DNA of 64,000 nt from Nitriliruptoraceae bacterium. Its GTDB lineage: Bacteria; Actinomycetota; Nitriliruptoria; Nitriliruptorales; Nitriliruptoraceae. The DNA is taken from contig PXDB01000096.1 of NCBI GenBank assembly GCA_003565155.1, positions 1 to 64,000 on the forward strand. The letters are read 5' to 3'. Each line of letters starts with the position of its first letter. The stretch's first letter is position 1. A program made the translations under genes and the position numbers. Below, one piece after another: positions 1 to 8,232 of this stretch. The notes below the pieces were generated by a model. That model was not told the origin of the DNA. It searched no databases and was given only the letters and a program-made list of their open reading frames with translations.

Positions 1-71
1 CCGGTCTCAAGGAGGCACGTCGCGGCCGCATCGACTACAACAGAAACCACCCGCCCGAGCACCAAACATGA
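1..71 (+). other. Possible 3' tail of an unrecognised gene cut by the window edge
   Basis: Frame 3 is open from the first base to a TGA at 69-71 and gives a short basic tail containing RRGRIDYNRNHPPEH. The composition resembles a real protein terminus, but only about 22 residues are visible and no family can be named. It could equally be chance, or part of the damaged mobile element that follows. Nothing else is recognisable before the transposase fragment. Confidence 0.2.
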
Positions 72-106
72 ATTGGGTTAGAACACCGGCCGGCTCTATC
101 AAAGAG

Positions 107-592
107 TCAGATACACCCCAGCGGTGCGGAGTCCAGCACCCGCCTGACCCCGATCAGCCCCGCCTCGGCCGCCACCTCGGTGGAGGCGGTGAAGATCCGG
201 CGAGGATCGTCCGAGGCCTCCAGCCGCATCCGGAACCGGACCAGGACACTGTGATCGAACGAGATCCAGCCGTCCTGCCACCCGCCAACCCCGCAGGCAT
301 ACCGCCATCGGGCGTCGTAGGTGAACCGGTCTACCGCCTCGCGGTCCGACAGGCCCTCGAGGCGTTGCAGCACCAGCACACAGGCCAGCACCGAGGGTGG
401 CACCGAGCGCCGTCCCCGTGCCGTGTACAGATCGGCGAACATCTCGTCAGGGAACAACCGGTGCCGTTCACGATGCAGCAGCCCGTAGATCGTGTCATCA
501 CCGACCATCCGGTCGCAGAACCCGACCACCGGATCGAACAGATCCCCCTGCCGCTCCGACACACCTAACGTCACACCAACCCCACCCATCAC
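107..592 (-). pseudogene. Truncated transposase, N-terminal part only (IS1182-like, DUF772)
   Basis: The 161-residue reading frame matches the N-terminal, non-catalytic domain of IS1182-type transposases. Visible motifs are the GxxDxFDPVVGF-like start, YGLLHRERHRLFPDE, SVPPSVLACVLVLQ and the FDHSVLVRFRMRL helix. Full-length members are about 450-550 residues and carry a DDE catalytic core. Here the frame runs into VRRVLDSAPL and then stops within four residues, just where the family would enter the catalytic region. The element is therefore a non-functional remnant whose 3' boundary lies near position 107. Its promoter side abuts the alaX stop codon at 672. No terminal inverted repeats could be identified by eye. 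Confidence 0.75.
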
Positions 593-671
593 GACGCTGA
601 TGATATGATTCTGTCACACCCGACCGACAGAACCTACGAACCAGAACACGAAAAGCACCAGCCACCTAGGG

Positions 672-1391
672 CTACTGATCGACCAGCGCCAGGCGGATCC
701 GACGGAAGCCGCGGCCCTTGGACTCGACCTTGGCGATGCGGACCCGTCCGACCTCGGTGGTGTCGGCGACGTGCGTGCCCCCGTCGGCCTGCCGGTCCAG
801 CCCGACGATGTCCACCACGCGCACCCGCGTGAGCGACGACGGGAGGAGCGACACCTTGGTGCGGATCAGCGACGGGTCCTGATCCGCCTCTTCCCGCGGA
901 AGGAAGGCGATCTCCACCCGTCGCGCCGCGTCGAGCTGGCGGTTCAACTCCTCCTCGAGCGAGACCTTGTCCTCCGGATCCCAGTCGGGTAGCTCGAAGT
1001 CCAGCCGGCCCACACCCGGTTCCATGTTGCCGCCGGTGACGGGACTCGCGTACCGCTCCCACACCACGCCGCACAGCGCGTGCATGGCGGTGTGGGTGCG
1101 CATCAGGCGGTAGCGGCGCTCCCAGTCGACCTCGCCACGCACCGCGGTCCCCGTGGGCGGCACGCCTCCCTCGAGCCAGTGCCACACCCCGCGGGCGTCC
1201 TCCGCGACGCGCACCACGGCCAGCCGGTCGTCGCCGATGGTGACCTCGCCGGTGTCGGGGGGTTGGCCCCCACCTCCGGGGTAGAACACGGTGCGGTCCA
1301 GCAGCACGCGGCCGTCGTCCACGTCGTGATCGACCACCGTCGCGTCCACGCTCCGTGCGTACTGGTCGGTGGAGTAGAGGCGCTCGGTCAC
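672..1391 (-). CDS. AlaX-type alanyl-tRNA editing protein
   Basis: This 239-residue protein resembles free-standing AlaX editing domains related to the C-terminal editing domain of alanyl-tRNA synthetase, which hydrolyse Ser or Gly mischarged on tRNA-Ala. It has the N-terminal TVFYPGGGGQPPDTG motif, the first zinc pair HTAMH near residue 105, and the second zinc motif as DGGTHV near residue 205. In most family members that second motif is CGGTHV, so the usual cysteine ligand is an aspartate here. The GTG start at 1391 is chosen because GAGGAG lies 8 bases upstream; the frame stays open further upstream but that part overlaps the divergent neighbour. Cytoplasmic. Family assignment is firm; activity with the altered ligand is uncertain. 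Confidence 0.85.
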   Translation of the reverse strand: MTERLYSTDQYARSVDATVVDHDVDDGRVLLDRTVFYPGGGGQPPDTGEVTIGDDRLAVVRVAEDARGVWHWLEGGVPPTGTAVRGEVDWERRYRLMRTHTAMHALCGVVWERYASPVTGGNMEPGVGRLDFELPDWDPEDKVSLEEELNRQLDAARRVEIAFLPREEADQDPSLIRTKVSLLPSSLTRVRVVDIVGLDRQADGGTHVADTTEVGRVRIAKVESKGRGFRRIRLALVDQ

Positions 1392-1460
1392 GCGAGGTGC
1401 TCCTCGACGGTGTTGGTGGACGATGCACCGTAGCCAGCGCGAGCGCCTAGGCTGGCCGCG

Positions 1461-2072
1461 ATGCGTTGTCCAAGCTGCCTCGACGAGTACGAACCGGACG
1501 TCGTCCGGTGTGCCGCCTGCGACGTGGATCTGGTCACCGAGGAGGAGCTGGAGGCCGACGGGGCCGCCACCTCCCGGCCACGCCCACGGCCTGCCCGTGC
1601 CGATGTCCCGTCGGGTCCGCGCCCCCTGGGCCGGTTCCACCCTGACATCCTCCCGCAGGTGCTCGCGGTCCTGCGGGACAAGGGCGTCGAGCACGACGTC
1701 CGCAGCCGGGACGACGATGTCGAGGTGGCGGTCGAGGCCGACCGCCGCGACGAACTGCGCGCGGAGTTGCTGATGCGGTGGGATGAGCTGCTGGCGGAGC
1801 TCGATGCCGACCTCGCGCCCGACGTACTCGGTTCGGGGAAGCACGCATCCGGCTGGCTGGACGCGCCGACGGGCAGCTACATCGACCGCGACGGAAAGCT
1901 CGTGGTCGACGCGCCACCCGAGGATGACGCCGACGATCGGCGGACCCTCGGTCCGACCCTGGTCGCCGGGGGTGCGATCCTCGCGCTCGCCGGGTGGCAG
2001 GTGCTGGACGTCGGCGCCGTGATGATCGCCGGTGCGGCGCTGGCGCTCATCGGCGTGTTCATCCCGCGGTAG
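1461..2072 (+). CDS. Zinc-ribbon protein with C-terminal membrane segments, unknown function
   Basis: A 203-residue hypothetical protein. It begins with a rubredoxin-like zinc ribbon, MRCPSCLDEYEPDVVRCAAC, with two CxxC pairs. A variable acidic/proline linker follows, then a small folded-looking segment (residues about 60-115) resembling a DUF2007-type signal-transducing domain. Two hydrophobic stretches sit at the C-terminus (about residues 160-202: TLVAGGAILALAGW and VGAVMIAGAALALIGVFI). The protein is probably anchored by its C-terminus with the zinc ribbon in the cytoplasm. It is divergent from alaX with about 69 bp between starts. Function cannot be assigned. Confidence 0.75.
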   Translation: MRCPSCLDEYEPDVVRCAACDVDLVTEEELEADGAATSRPRPRPARADVPSGPRPLGRFHPDILPQVLAVLRDKGVEHDVRSRDDDVEVAVEADRRDELRAELLMRWDELLAELDADLAPDVLGSGKHASGWLDAPTGSYIDRDGKLVVDAPPEDDADDRRTLGPTLVAGGAILALAGWQVLDVGAVMIAGAALALIGVFIPR

Positions 2073-2109
2073 CGACGGCCGCGCGGCAGCGGGCGGGCCG
2101 CGAGGTCCG

Positions 2110-2484
2110 TCAGCCGACCGCGGAGCCGCTGGCGAGCAGCCGGTACGACTCGAGCAGGTGGTGCCAATGACAGGCCGTGCACACCTCGACGGTGTACACG
2201 GTCAGGTCGCCGTGACGCTCGGCGTGCCGCACGAGGGCGTCCGCCGGTAGTGCCCGCCCGGAGGGGGTCCGGGGGCCCTTTCCCTCGAAGACGTAGGACA
2301 CGTGCTTGAGCGCGTCGCGCTCGCACAGCGGGCAGGGCTCCCCGGCGTCGCTCCCGATGTGGGTGCCTGCCCGGACCAGGTCGGGATGGGCATCGCGGAC
2401 GTCACCGAGCGGACGCACACCCTCGGTGACCTCACGCAGTAACGCACGCCGGCGCAGCCGGTAGTCGGTCCGGGCCTCACGCAC
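2110..2484 (-). CDS. DUF5318 family protein
   Basis: This 124-residue protein matches the actinobacterial DUF5318 pattern: TVREARTDYRLRRRALL, DVRDAHPDLVRAGTHIG, CPLCERDALKHVSYVF and CTACHWHHLL. The two CxxC pairs, CPLC and CTAC, with following His residues suggest a small zinc-binding protein. The GTG start at 2484 has GGAGG ten bases upstream and gives the usual family length; the longer upstream reading frame is arginine-rich shadow sequence. Its biochemical role is unknown; in mycobacteria a homologue is also encoded near the origin. Its start faces the start of the prolyl oligopeptidase, about 185 bp away. Confidence 0.8.
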   Translation of the reverse strand: MREARTDYRLRRRALLREVTEGVRPLGDVRDAHPDLVRAGTHIGSDAGEPCPLCERDALKHVSYVFEGKGPRTPSGRALPADALVRHAERHGDLTVYTVEVCTACHWHHLLESYRLLASGSAVG

Positions 2485-2670
2485 GGTCCTGCAGCCTCCA
2501 GATCGGGCGGGCGTCCGCCGCCCCCACCGTGGGGACCCACACAGGCTACGGGCAGTGGGGTTCTCGCGCAGGTGCTCGTTGACGGCGCAGTACCGTCTCG
2601 CGGTCCACCTCCCGCCGGAGGGACGTCCTGCTCGCCATGACGTCGCCCGCGGGCAGCCCCGGAGATCGTC

Positions 2671-5031
2671 GTGCCGACACCGCCCGCCCACCCGTCACCG
2701 CTGCCTCCCCCTGTACGGCGGCAGGACCACGTCGAGGTGCTGCACGGCCACGAGGTCGCCGACCCCTACCGGTGGTTGGAGGCCGGCGCCACCGATCGCG
2801 AGGTGGCGGCCTTCATCGACGGGCAGGACGCCGCAGCGCGGGCACACCTCGCGGCCCTTCCGGGGCGCGAGCACTTCGCGAGACGCCTGCGGCAGCTCTG
2901 GAACCACCCACGGCGCAGCACTCCCTGGCGCCGAGGAGGCTGGTGGTTCCAGCTGCGCAACGACGGACTGCAGGAGCAGGACGTGCTGTGGCGCGCACCC
3001 GCCGTGCCGGATGCCCCCCGTGGACGGCTTCCCGCCCCAGCTGCCTGGTCGGTGCTACTGGACCCCCGCGAGTGGTCCGCCGACGGCACCGTGGCGCTGT
3101 CCGGACTCGCGACCAGCGATGACGGTCGCCGCCTGGCGGTCGGCCGGTCAGCGGCCGGCTCGGACTGGACGACCTGGCGTGTTGTGGACGTGGCGGACGC
3201 CACCCTGCACGACGACGAGGTGCCGTGGTCCAAGTTCGGGCCGGCTGCCTGGCTGCCGGACGGCAGTGGCTTCCTCTACACCGCCTACGACCCCCCGGCT
3301 GCGGGTGATGAGCACGCTGCGGCCAACCACCACCAGCAGGTCCGTCTCCACCGGGTCGGCACGCCCGCGACCCAGGACGCGCTGGTCCACGCCCACCCGG
3401 ACCAACCGGAGTGGGGCTTCCACCCCGCGGTCAGCCACGACGGCCGCTGGCTGGTCCTCACCGTCACCCGGGGTACCGACCCGGAGACGGGCGTGCAGGT
3501 CGCTGCGCTGGACGACAGCGGTGGCGTCGGCCCGGTGCACACGCTGCTCGAAACGGGTCAGGCGTCCTTCGAGCCGCTGGGGGTCGTGGGTACAGAACTG
3601 CTGCTGCTGACCGATCAGGACGCTCCGCTCGGCCGCGTGGTGGCGGTGGCACTGCCGCAGGCGCTGGGGACCAGCGAGCCCGGCGCCAGCGGGCCTCGCG
3701 TGAGCGAACCGAAGCTGCGCGGTGTGGTCGAAGAGGGCGAGCACCGTCTCCTCGACGCACGCATCGTTGGGGCGGGGCAGCCCGGGCAGCGCGGCTGGCT
3801 CATCCTGCACCGCCTCCGGCACGCCTCCTCTCGGCTCGAGGTGGTCCACCCGGGGGACGGCACGCTCCTCGGGCGGGTCCCACTGCCGTGGCCGATCACG
3901 GTCACCGGGCTCTCAGGTGGCCGGCGGGACGACACGCTCCACCTCGGCGTCGGCAGCTTCACCGCACCGGACCGCCTGCTGGCCTGCCACCTTCCGGAGC
4001 TCACCACCCAGGAGGTCTGGCGACCCGACGGCGGTACCTCCGGCAGTGGTGCAGCCGTGGCCGGGCAACACGCAAGCGGCGACGCTGCGGTAGGGCACGA
4101 GAGCGGTGCAGCTGCGGATGAGGGTGCCTCGGCATCGACGGTGCTGGTGGAGCAGGTGCACGTGCACCACGACGGCGTGGCGGTACCGCTGTTCCTCGTC
4201 CACCGCCCGGATGTGACGCCGGACGGCGCGCGTCCGACGGTCCTGTGGGGCTACGGCGGCTTCGACATCCCCGTCACCCCGATGCACCGTCCCGGGTGGC
4301 GTGCGTGGGTCGAGGCCGGTGGGCTGCTCGCGGTCGCCTGCCTGCGAGGCGGCGGCGAGTACGGGCGTGCCTGGCACGATGATGGCCGCCTCGCGCACAA
4401 GACCAACGTCTTCGCGGACGCGCTGGCGTGCGCTGCGTGGCTGACGGGACGGCGCCGCGACGAGGTCACCGCGACCGCGCTGTCGCCGGAGGCCGATCCC
4501 GCGGCGGTGTGGTCCGCGCCCGGTCACCTCGGCATCGAGGGTCGCTCCAACGGCGGTCTGCTCGTCGGTGCGTGTCTCACCAGGGAGCCCGCCGCCTTCG
4601 GTTCGGCGGTCCCGGAGGTCGGTGTGCTGGACATGGTCCGGTTCCACCGGTTCACCATCGGGTGGGCGTGGACCTCGGACTACGGCTCACCGGACGACCA
4701 GGGGGACCTCACCGTCCTGCTCGGCTACTCGCCGTACCACAACGCCGAGGTGGGACGCCGCTACCCGGCGACGCTGGTCACCACGGGGGACACCGACGAC
4801 CGGGTGGTGCCAGCGCACTCCTTCAAGTTCGCCGCGGCGCTCCAGCACGCCCAGGCAGGCCCGGCACCCATCCTCCTCCGGGTCGATCGGTCCGCGGGTC
4901 ACGGGGCCGGCAAACCCATCTCGAAGCTGCTCGAGGAGCGGGCGGACGTGCTGGCGTTCCACGCCGCCCATCTCGGGCTGGACGTGGGCGACGTTGGCGC
5001 GGACGGGGCAGCACCAGCCGCTGTCAGCTGA
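2671..5031 (+). CDS. Prolyl oligopeptidase family serine peptidase (S9A)
   Basis: A 786-residue cytosolic endopeptidase predicted to cut short peptides after proline. The N-terminus has the family signature DPYRWLE (residues about 30-36). A beta-propeller region follows to about residue 480, then the alpha/beta-hydrolase domain, which starts at WGYGGFDIP. The nucleophile is Ser in EGRSNGGLL, the acid is Asp in DTDDRVVP, and the His is in SAGHGAG, so the catalytic triad is complete. The nucleophile motif is GRSNGG rather than the common GGSNGG. The protein is longer than the usual 680-720 residues because of a low-complexity Gly/Ala/Asp insert near residues 465-490. No signal peptide is seen. 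The GTG start at 2671 has a GGAG sequence upstream. Confidence 0.9.
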   Translation: MPTPPAHPSPLPPPVRRQDHVEVLHGHEVADPYRWLEAGATDREVAAFIDGQDAAARAHLAALPGREHFARRLRQLWNHPRRSTPWRRGGWWFQLRNDGLQEQDVLWRAPAVPDAPRGRLPAPAAWSVLLDPREWSADGTVALSGLATSDDGRRLAVGRSAAGSDWTTWRVVDVADATLHDDEVPWSKFGPAAWLPDGSGFLYTAYDPPAAGDEHAAANHHQQVRLHRVGTPATQDALVHAHPDQPEWGFHPAVSHDGRWLVLTVTRGTDPETGVQVAALDDSGGVGPVHTLLETGQASFEPLGVVGTELLLLTDQDAPLGRVVAVALPQALGTSEPGASGPRVSEPKLRGVVEEGEHRLLDARIVGAGQPGQRGWLILHRLRHASSRLEVVHPGDGTLLGRVPLPWPITVTGLSGGRRDDTLHLGVGSFTAPDRLLACHLPELTTQEVWRPDGGTSGSGAAVAGQHASGDAAVGHESGAAADEGASASTVLVEQVHVHHDGVAVPLFLVHRPDVTPDGARPTVLWGYGGFDIPVTPMHRPGWRAWVEAGGLLAVACLRGGGEYGRAWHDDGRLAHKTNVFADALACAAWLTGRRRDEVTATALSPEADPAAVWSAPGHLGIEGRSNGGLLVGACLTREPAAFGSAVPEVGVLDMVRFHRFTIGWAWTSDYGSPDDQGDLTVLLGYSPYHNAEVGRRYPATLVTTGDTDDRVVPAHSFKFAAALQHAQAGPAPILLRVDRSAGHGAGKPISKLLEERADVLAFHAAHLGLDVGDVGADGAAPAAVS

Positions 5032-5130
5032 GCGCGTAGCAGCAGCCGACGACCGGCGCGACAGCATCGCGCCCGCGCGACCCTCTCGGCCTCCGCCGGG
5101 CCGTTCGCGCCCACCGGCGTGACCACCAGC

Positions 5131-5164
5131 ATGCCCCCGCGAGCCGCATGCCCCCGCGAGCCGC
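5131..5164. repeat. Two tandem copies of a 17-bp unit
   Basis: The unit atgcccccgcgagccgc occurs at 5131-5147 and again at 5148-5164 with no mismatch. It lies in the 238-bp gap between the convergent peptidase and Ni-SOD genes, beside a pair of hairpins. Confidence 0.9.
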
Positions 5165-5169
5165 ATGCC

Positions 5170-5222
5170 GCCCGCGCAGCGCGGGCCCCCGCGACCAACG
5201 AGCCCCCGCGAGCGGCGGGGGC
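5170..5222. terminator. Double hairpin between convergent genes, likely bidirectional terminator
   Basis: Two perfect stem-loops follow one another: gcccgcg/cgcgggc with a 3-base loop (5170-5186) and gcccccgc/gcgggggc with a 5-base loop (5202-5222). They sit between two convergent genes, where termination is expected on both strands. There is no run of T, which is common for terminators in very GC-rich actinobacteria, so the call rests on structure and position. Confidence 0.55.
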
Positions 5223-5269
5223 ACGTGGTCATCGGGGGCCGTGGATGCCGTGCTGCACCGGCAGGCGGA

Positions 5270-5707
5270 TCAGGCGGTCAGCCACTCAGGCTTGCCACCC
5301 TTGGTCTTGTAGAAGATCTCGGAGATCGCATCGATCTTGGCGATGAGGTCCTCGGCGACGGCGACGTCGGTGGTCTTCTTCGCCTCGCCGGCGGTCTTGA
5401 TGGCGTGCCAGAACATCTCGTGGAGCTCGGGGTACTCCTCGAGGTGTGGGGGCTTGAAGTAGTCGGTCCAGAGCACGGAGAGGTGGTGCTTCACCAGTTC
5501 GGCGCGCTCCTCCTTGATGGAGATGGCGCGCTGACGGAAGACCTCGTCGTCCGAGTCGTGGTACTTCTTGGCGCTCATGAGGACGGACTCAGCCTCGATC
5601 CGCGCCTGTTCCGGGTAGTACACCCCACACATCAGGTCGCAGTGCGCATCAGCGACACGGGCGGGGCGCACGGGGTTGAGTGCGCGCAGGAGGGCGGTCG
5701 AACGCAT
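5270..5707 (-). CDS. sodN: Nickel superoxide dismutase precursor
   Basis: The 145-residue precursor consists of a propeptide of about 21 residues followed by the nickel hook starting HCDLMCGVY. Ni-SOD converts superoxide to oxygen and peroxide; the ligands are His1, Cys2 and Cys6 of the mature chain, all present. Family features that follow include QARIEAESV, IKEERAELVKHH and VLWTDYFKPPHLEEYPELHE. The usual hook is HCxxPCGxY; here Pro5 is replaced by Met. The start at 5707 is set by AAGGAG six bases upstream; the frame is open further up but lacks a site. The divergent sodX gene encodes the protease needed to expose His1. Ni-SOD is commonly Nur/nickel regulated, but no operator could be identified by eye. 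Confidence 0.95.
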   Translation of the reverse strand: MRSTALLRALNPVRPARVADAHCDLMCGVYYPEQARIEAESVLMSAKKYHDSDDEVFRQRAISIKEERAELVKHHLSVLWTDYFKPPHLEEYPELHEMFWHAIKTAGEAKKTTDVAVAEDLIAKIDAISEIFYKTKGGKPEWLTA

Positions 5708-5936
5708 CCGATACTCCTTAGGATCTCGGTCGTGCGGATGAGGGGATGGCAGCCTAACGGCGATGAGTCGCAGCGGACCCGTCCGGACGGGGGCGACGGC
5801 TGGCATGTTGGTGGTTCGCAACCCGGGTGCCCCGCGGGTCGGCGTCGATCCTGTGCCGCTCTCCCCCAGCCAGCATCCTGCGGTCGAGTGCGGTGACTAC
5901 GGTGTTCACCGAGGTCCGAGGCGGAAGAGACGGGAC

Positions 5937-6374
5937 ATGGCCGTGGCCGCTGCTGCCCCCCGCCCGTGGTCGGTCTGGCTCGCGGTCGCGTGCGGAACCT
6001 ACGTCGGACTCCTCGTCGCGGACCGGGCACGGATCGTCGTGCGCGGTCCCTCCATGGCACCGACCCTGCTCCCGGGTGATGTGGTCCTGACCGTTCCCCT
6101 CGTCGGTCCGTGGCGATCCGTGGCGAGACCTGGCCGGGTCGTGCTGCTCGCCGACCCGGAGGATGCAACCCACCTCGTGATCAAGCGGGTCATCGCGGTG
6201 GACGGCCAGCAACTGTGGCTGGAGGGCGACGACGCCACGAGCTCCACCGACAGCCGCAGGTGGGGCTGGGTGCCAGACGCGCAGCTGCGACGACTCGTGG
6301 TCCGCCGCTGGCCACAGGTGCGGACACCGATGCGGCGCGCACCGCGGCATATCCCAGCCCCCAGGCAGCGGTGA
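5937..6374 (+). CDS. sodX: Nickel-type superoxide dismutase maturation protease
   Basis: A 145-residue S26-family (signal peptidase I-like) protease. Its catalytic Ser is in RGPSMAPTLLPGD and the general-base Lys is in LVIKRVIAVDG, giving the Ser/Lys dyad. A single N-terminal hydrophobic segment (about residues 10-27) can anchor it to the membrane. The small size without the extra domains of LepB and the head-to-head position with sodN identify it as SodX, which trims the Ni-SOD propeptide so that the N-terminal His can bind nickel. The ATG at 5937 is preceded by a purine-rich ggaagag stretch. The 229-bp divergent spacer must hold both promoters. Confidence 0.9.
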   Translation: MAVAAAAPRPWSVWLAVACGTYVGLLVADRARIVVRGPSMAPTLLPGDVVLTVPLVGPWRSVARPGRVVLLADPEDATHLVIKRVIAVDGQQLWLEGDDATSSTDSRRWGWVPDAQLRRLVVRRWPQVRTPMRRAPRHIPAPRQR

Positions 6375-6509
6375 CACCGCGTATCGCCACCGCGCAACTC
6401 AAGTCGCGCCGGACCGATCGTCCGCGTCCTGCCGCCGACGTCTCAGTCCCGCGGTCCCGCGTCCCGTCTTCCGTACCCAGGGAGGCCACGACCGGATCGC
6501 CTCAGGGGG

Positions 6510-7961
6510 TCACGGGGATCGCGATCGCGGTGAGGTGACGGGCACACGGACCATCCGCGCCCCCTTCATCGTGTGCGGCGTGACCACGGTCGTCGGCGCT
6601 GGACCGGGATCCGGTCCATCTTCCCGGCGCGGTTCCTGCCGAGTCGCGTGGCGCCGGATGGTCACCCGGCCACCGGAGATGACCGCCCGGTAGGACCCGT
6701 GATCGAACCGGCGGTGATGGGAGCGGCAGAGCAGCAGGGCGTTATCGACCGACAGCCGACCGCCGGTGGCGAAGGCGCGGTCACCGTGGGCGACGTCGCA
6801 CCAGGACGCCGGTGCATCGCACCCCTCCCAGACGCAGCCACCATCGCGCGCCAGCAGCGCCCGCCACAGACCGATCGGCACCGTGCGGACCGTCGTGGAC
6901 ACCTCGATGGGAGCGCCCTTGGCGTCGAGGACGACCCGGAAGAGCTCGCAGTCAGTGGTGAGGCTGTGCAGCTCGCGGCCACTCGCCGCCTGGCCCGAGT
7001 CGCCCAGCACGCCGCTGGTCAGCTCCGGCATCCGCTGCGCAGCCGCGAACTGCTCGGCGGTGAAGACCACCATGACCTGCGGGCGGACCCCGTGCTGTGT
7101 TGGCGCGTCGCCACCGCGCAGGGCAGCAGCGCACAACTGCTCGAACGCATCGGCGCCCCGCTGCTGCGGTGTCCTGACCTCATCCGGCGTGTCCGGGCGA
7201 CGGAAGGCCTTCAGCGCGGTTCGCGCCTGTTCGGCCGCCACCCCGTACAACCGGCCGGAGAACGCGAAGCCCCCATCCTCTGTGTCGGCGGCACGTAGCG
7301 ACCGTTCGAGATGCTGACGGCGCTCCTCCTTCGCCAACGCCGCCGGTCGCTCCCTGGCCAGGATCCGTCGTGCGGCCCGGCCGAAGGCCAGGGCATCGAG
7401 CCGCCCCGCGAGGTCCAGCAGTTCCGCTTCCACCGCATCACGTCGGTCCTCGGGAAGCGCGCGCAACACCTGCGCGATCCGTTGCGCGTGTCGGGTGCCG
7501 ACATCGCCGGCCTCCACGGCTTCCGCGGTCGCTGCACGATCGCGTGCGGCACGACCGGCGTCGATCTGCTGCGCGACCTCCGAGGGCGTCAACTGCTGTT
7601 CGGTCGCCAGACGCCGTTGATGCTCACGCACCGTCGCCCCTGGTGGCGCGCCACCGGCACGTGCCAGTGCCCGTGCCTGTGAGAGCGCAGCCGCACGCGC
7701 ACGGAGCCCCTCCAACTGCTGGAGCGGCCGGCGCAGGTCCACCAGGAGCTGATCGACGCGGCCATCGGTCAACCCCTCGAGATCCAGCCGCGCGAGGCGG
7801 TCGGTGATCTCCGCGAGATGGCACGTCAGGCCTGCAGCGGGTCCGTCGCCGGACGAAACTCCCCCTGACGACTCCGGGGCGGACCGACCGTCGTACGGAC
7901 CCTGCTGCTCACCGGCCAGCGACGTCGGCGACGGGGCACCACCCCAGCGCCGACGTGCCAT
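6510..7961 (-). CDS. DUF222/13E12-type HNH endonuclease
   Basis: A protein of about 483 residues with a helical DUF222-like N-terminal region (Arg/Ala/Glu-rich, about residues 40-260) and a C-terminal HNH nuclease domain. The HNH core is recognisable: CVWEGCDAPASWCDVAH, then LSVDNALLLCRSHHRRFDHG, with paired Cys and His residues for zinc. This is the architecture of the mycobacterial 13E12 repeat family, whose members are often LexA controlled. A perfect SOS palindrome lies 64 bp upstream of the chosen ATG at 7961. The start is uncertain because no strong ribosome site is visible and the frame remains open upstream into the repeat array. Its cellular substrate is unknown. Confidence 0.8.
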   Translation of the reverse strand: MARRRWGGAPSPTSLAGEQQGPYDGRSAPESSGGVSSGDGPAAGLTCHLAEITDRLARLDLEGLTDGRVDQLLVDLRRPLQQLEGLRARAAALSQARALARAGGAPPGATVREHQRRLATEQQLTPSEVAQQIDAGRAARDRAATAEAVEAGDVGTRHAQRIAQVLRALPEDRRDAVEAELLDLAGRLDALAFGRAARRILARERPAALAKEERRQHLERSLRAADTEDGGFAFSGRLYGVAAEQARTALKAFRRPDTPDEVRTPQQRGADAFEQLCAAALRGGDAPTQHGVRPQVMVVFTAEQFAAAQRMPELTSGVLGDSGQAASGRELHSLTTDCELFRVVLDAKGAPIEVSTTVRTVPIGLWRALLARDGGCVWEGCDAPASWCDVAHGDRAFATGGRLSVDNALLLCRSHHRRFDHGSYRAVISGGRVTIRRHATRQEPRREDGPDPGPAPTTVVTPHTMKGARMVRVPVTSPRSRSP

Positions 7962-8024
7962 CGTTGTGCGTCGCGTCACGGTGTACGTCCAGACCTGCCC
8001 CCAGGCCGATGCCACTACCGTATG

Positions 8025-8038
8025 CGAACGTGCGTTCG
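8025..8038. promoter_or_regulatory. LexA/SOS box upstream of the HNH endonuclease gene
   Basis: The 14-base sequence cgaacgtgcgttcg is a near-perfect palindrome containing GAAC-N4-GTTC, the Gram-positive/actinobacterial SOS box core, flanked by C and G as in the mycobacterial consensus. It lies about 64 bp upstream of the endonuclease ATG, within promoter distance. Induction of the nuclease on DNA damage is inferred. Confidence 0.75.
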
Positions 8039-8120
8039 AGTGCAACACCTTCAGCCAGGAAGCGCGCCGACGAGCGCTCAACGCACGCTGGTCTCCGGGC
8101 AGCCAGCGCCCATGCGCAAC

Positions 8121-8230
8121 GCCCCACCCGCGCCACGGGCAAGCCCCACCCGCACCGCGAACAAGCCCCACCCGCGCAACGGGCAAGCCCCACCCGCGCA
8201 ACGGGCAAGCCCCACCCGCACCGCGAGCAC
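8121..8230. repeat. 22-bp tandem repeat, five copies
   Basis: The core gccccacccgc recurs at 8121, 8143, 8165, 8187 and 8209, an exact 22-bp period, with variation in the intervening bases. The array ends just before the stop of the methyltransferase gene (8233), between that gene and the HNH promoter. The period is not a multiple of three, so it is not a coding repeat. Confidence 0.9.
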
Positions 8231-8232
8231 CG

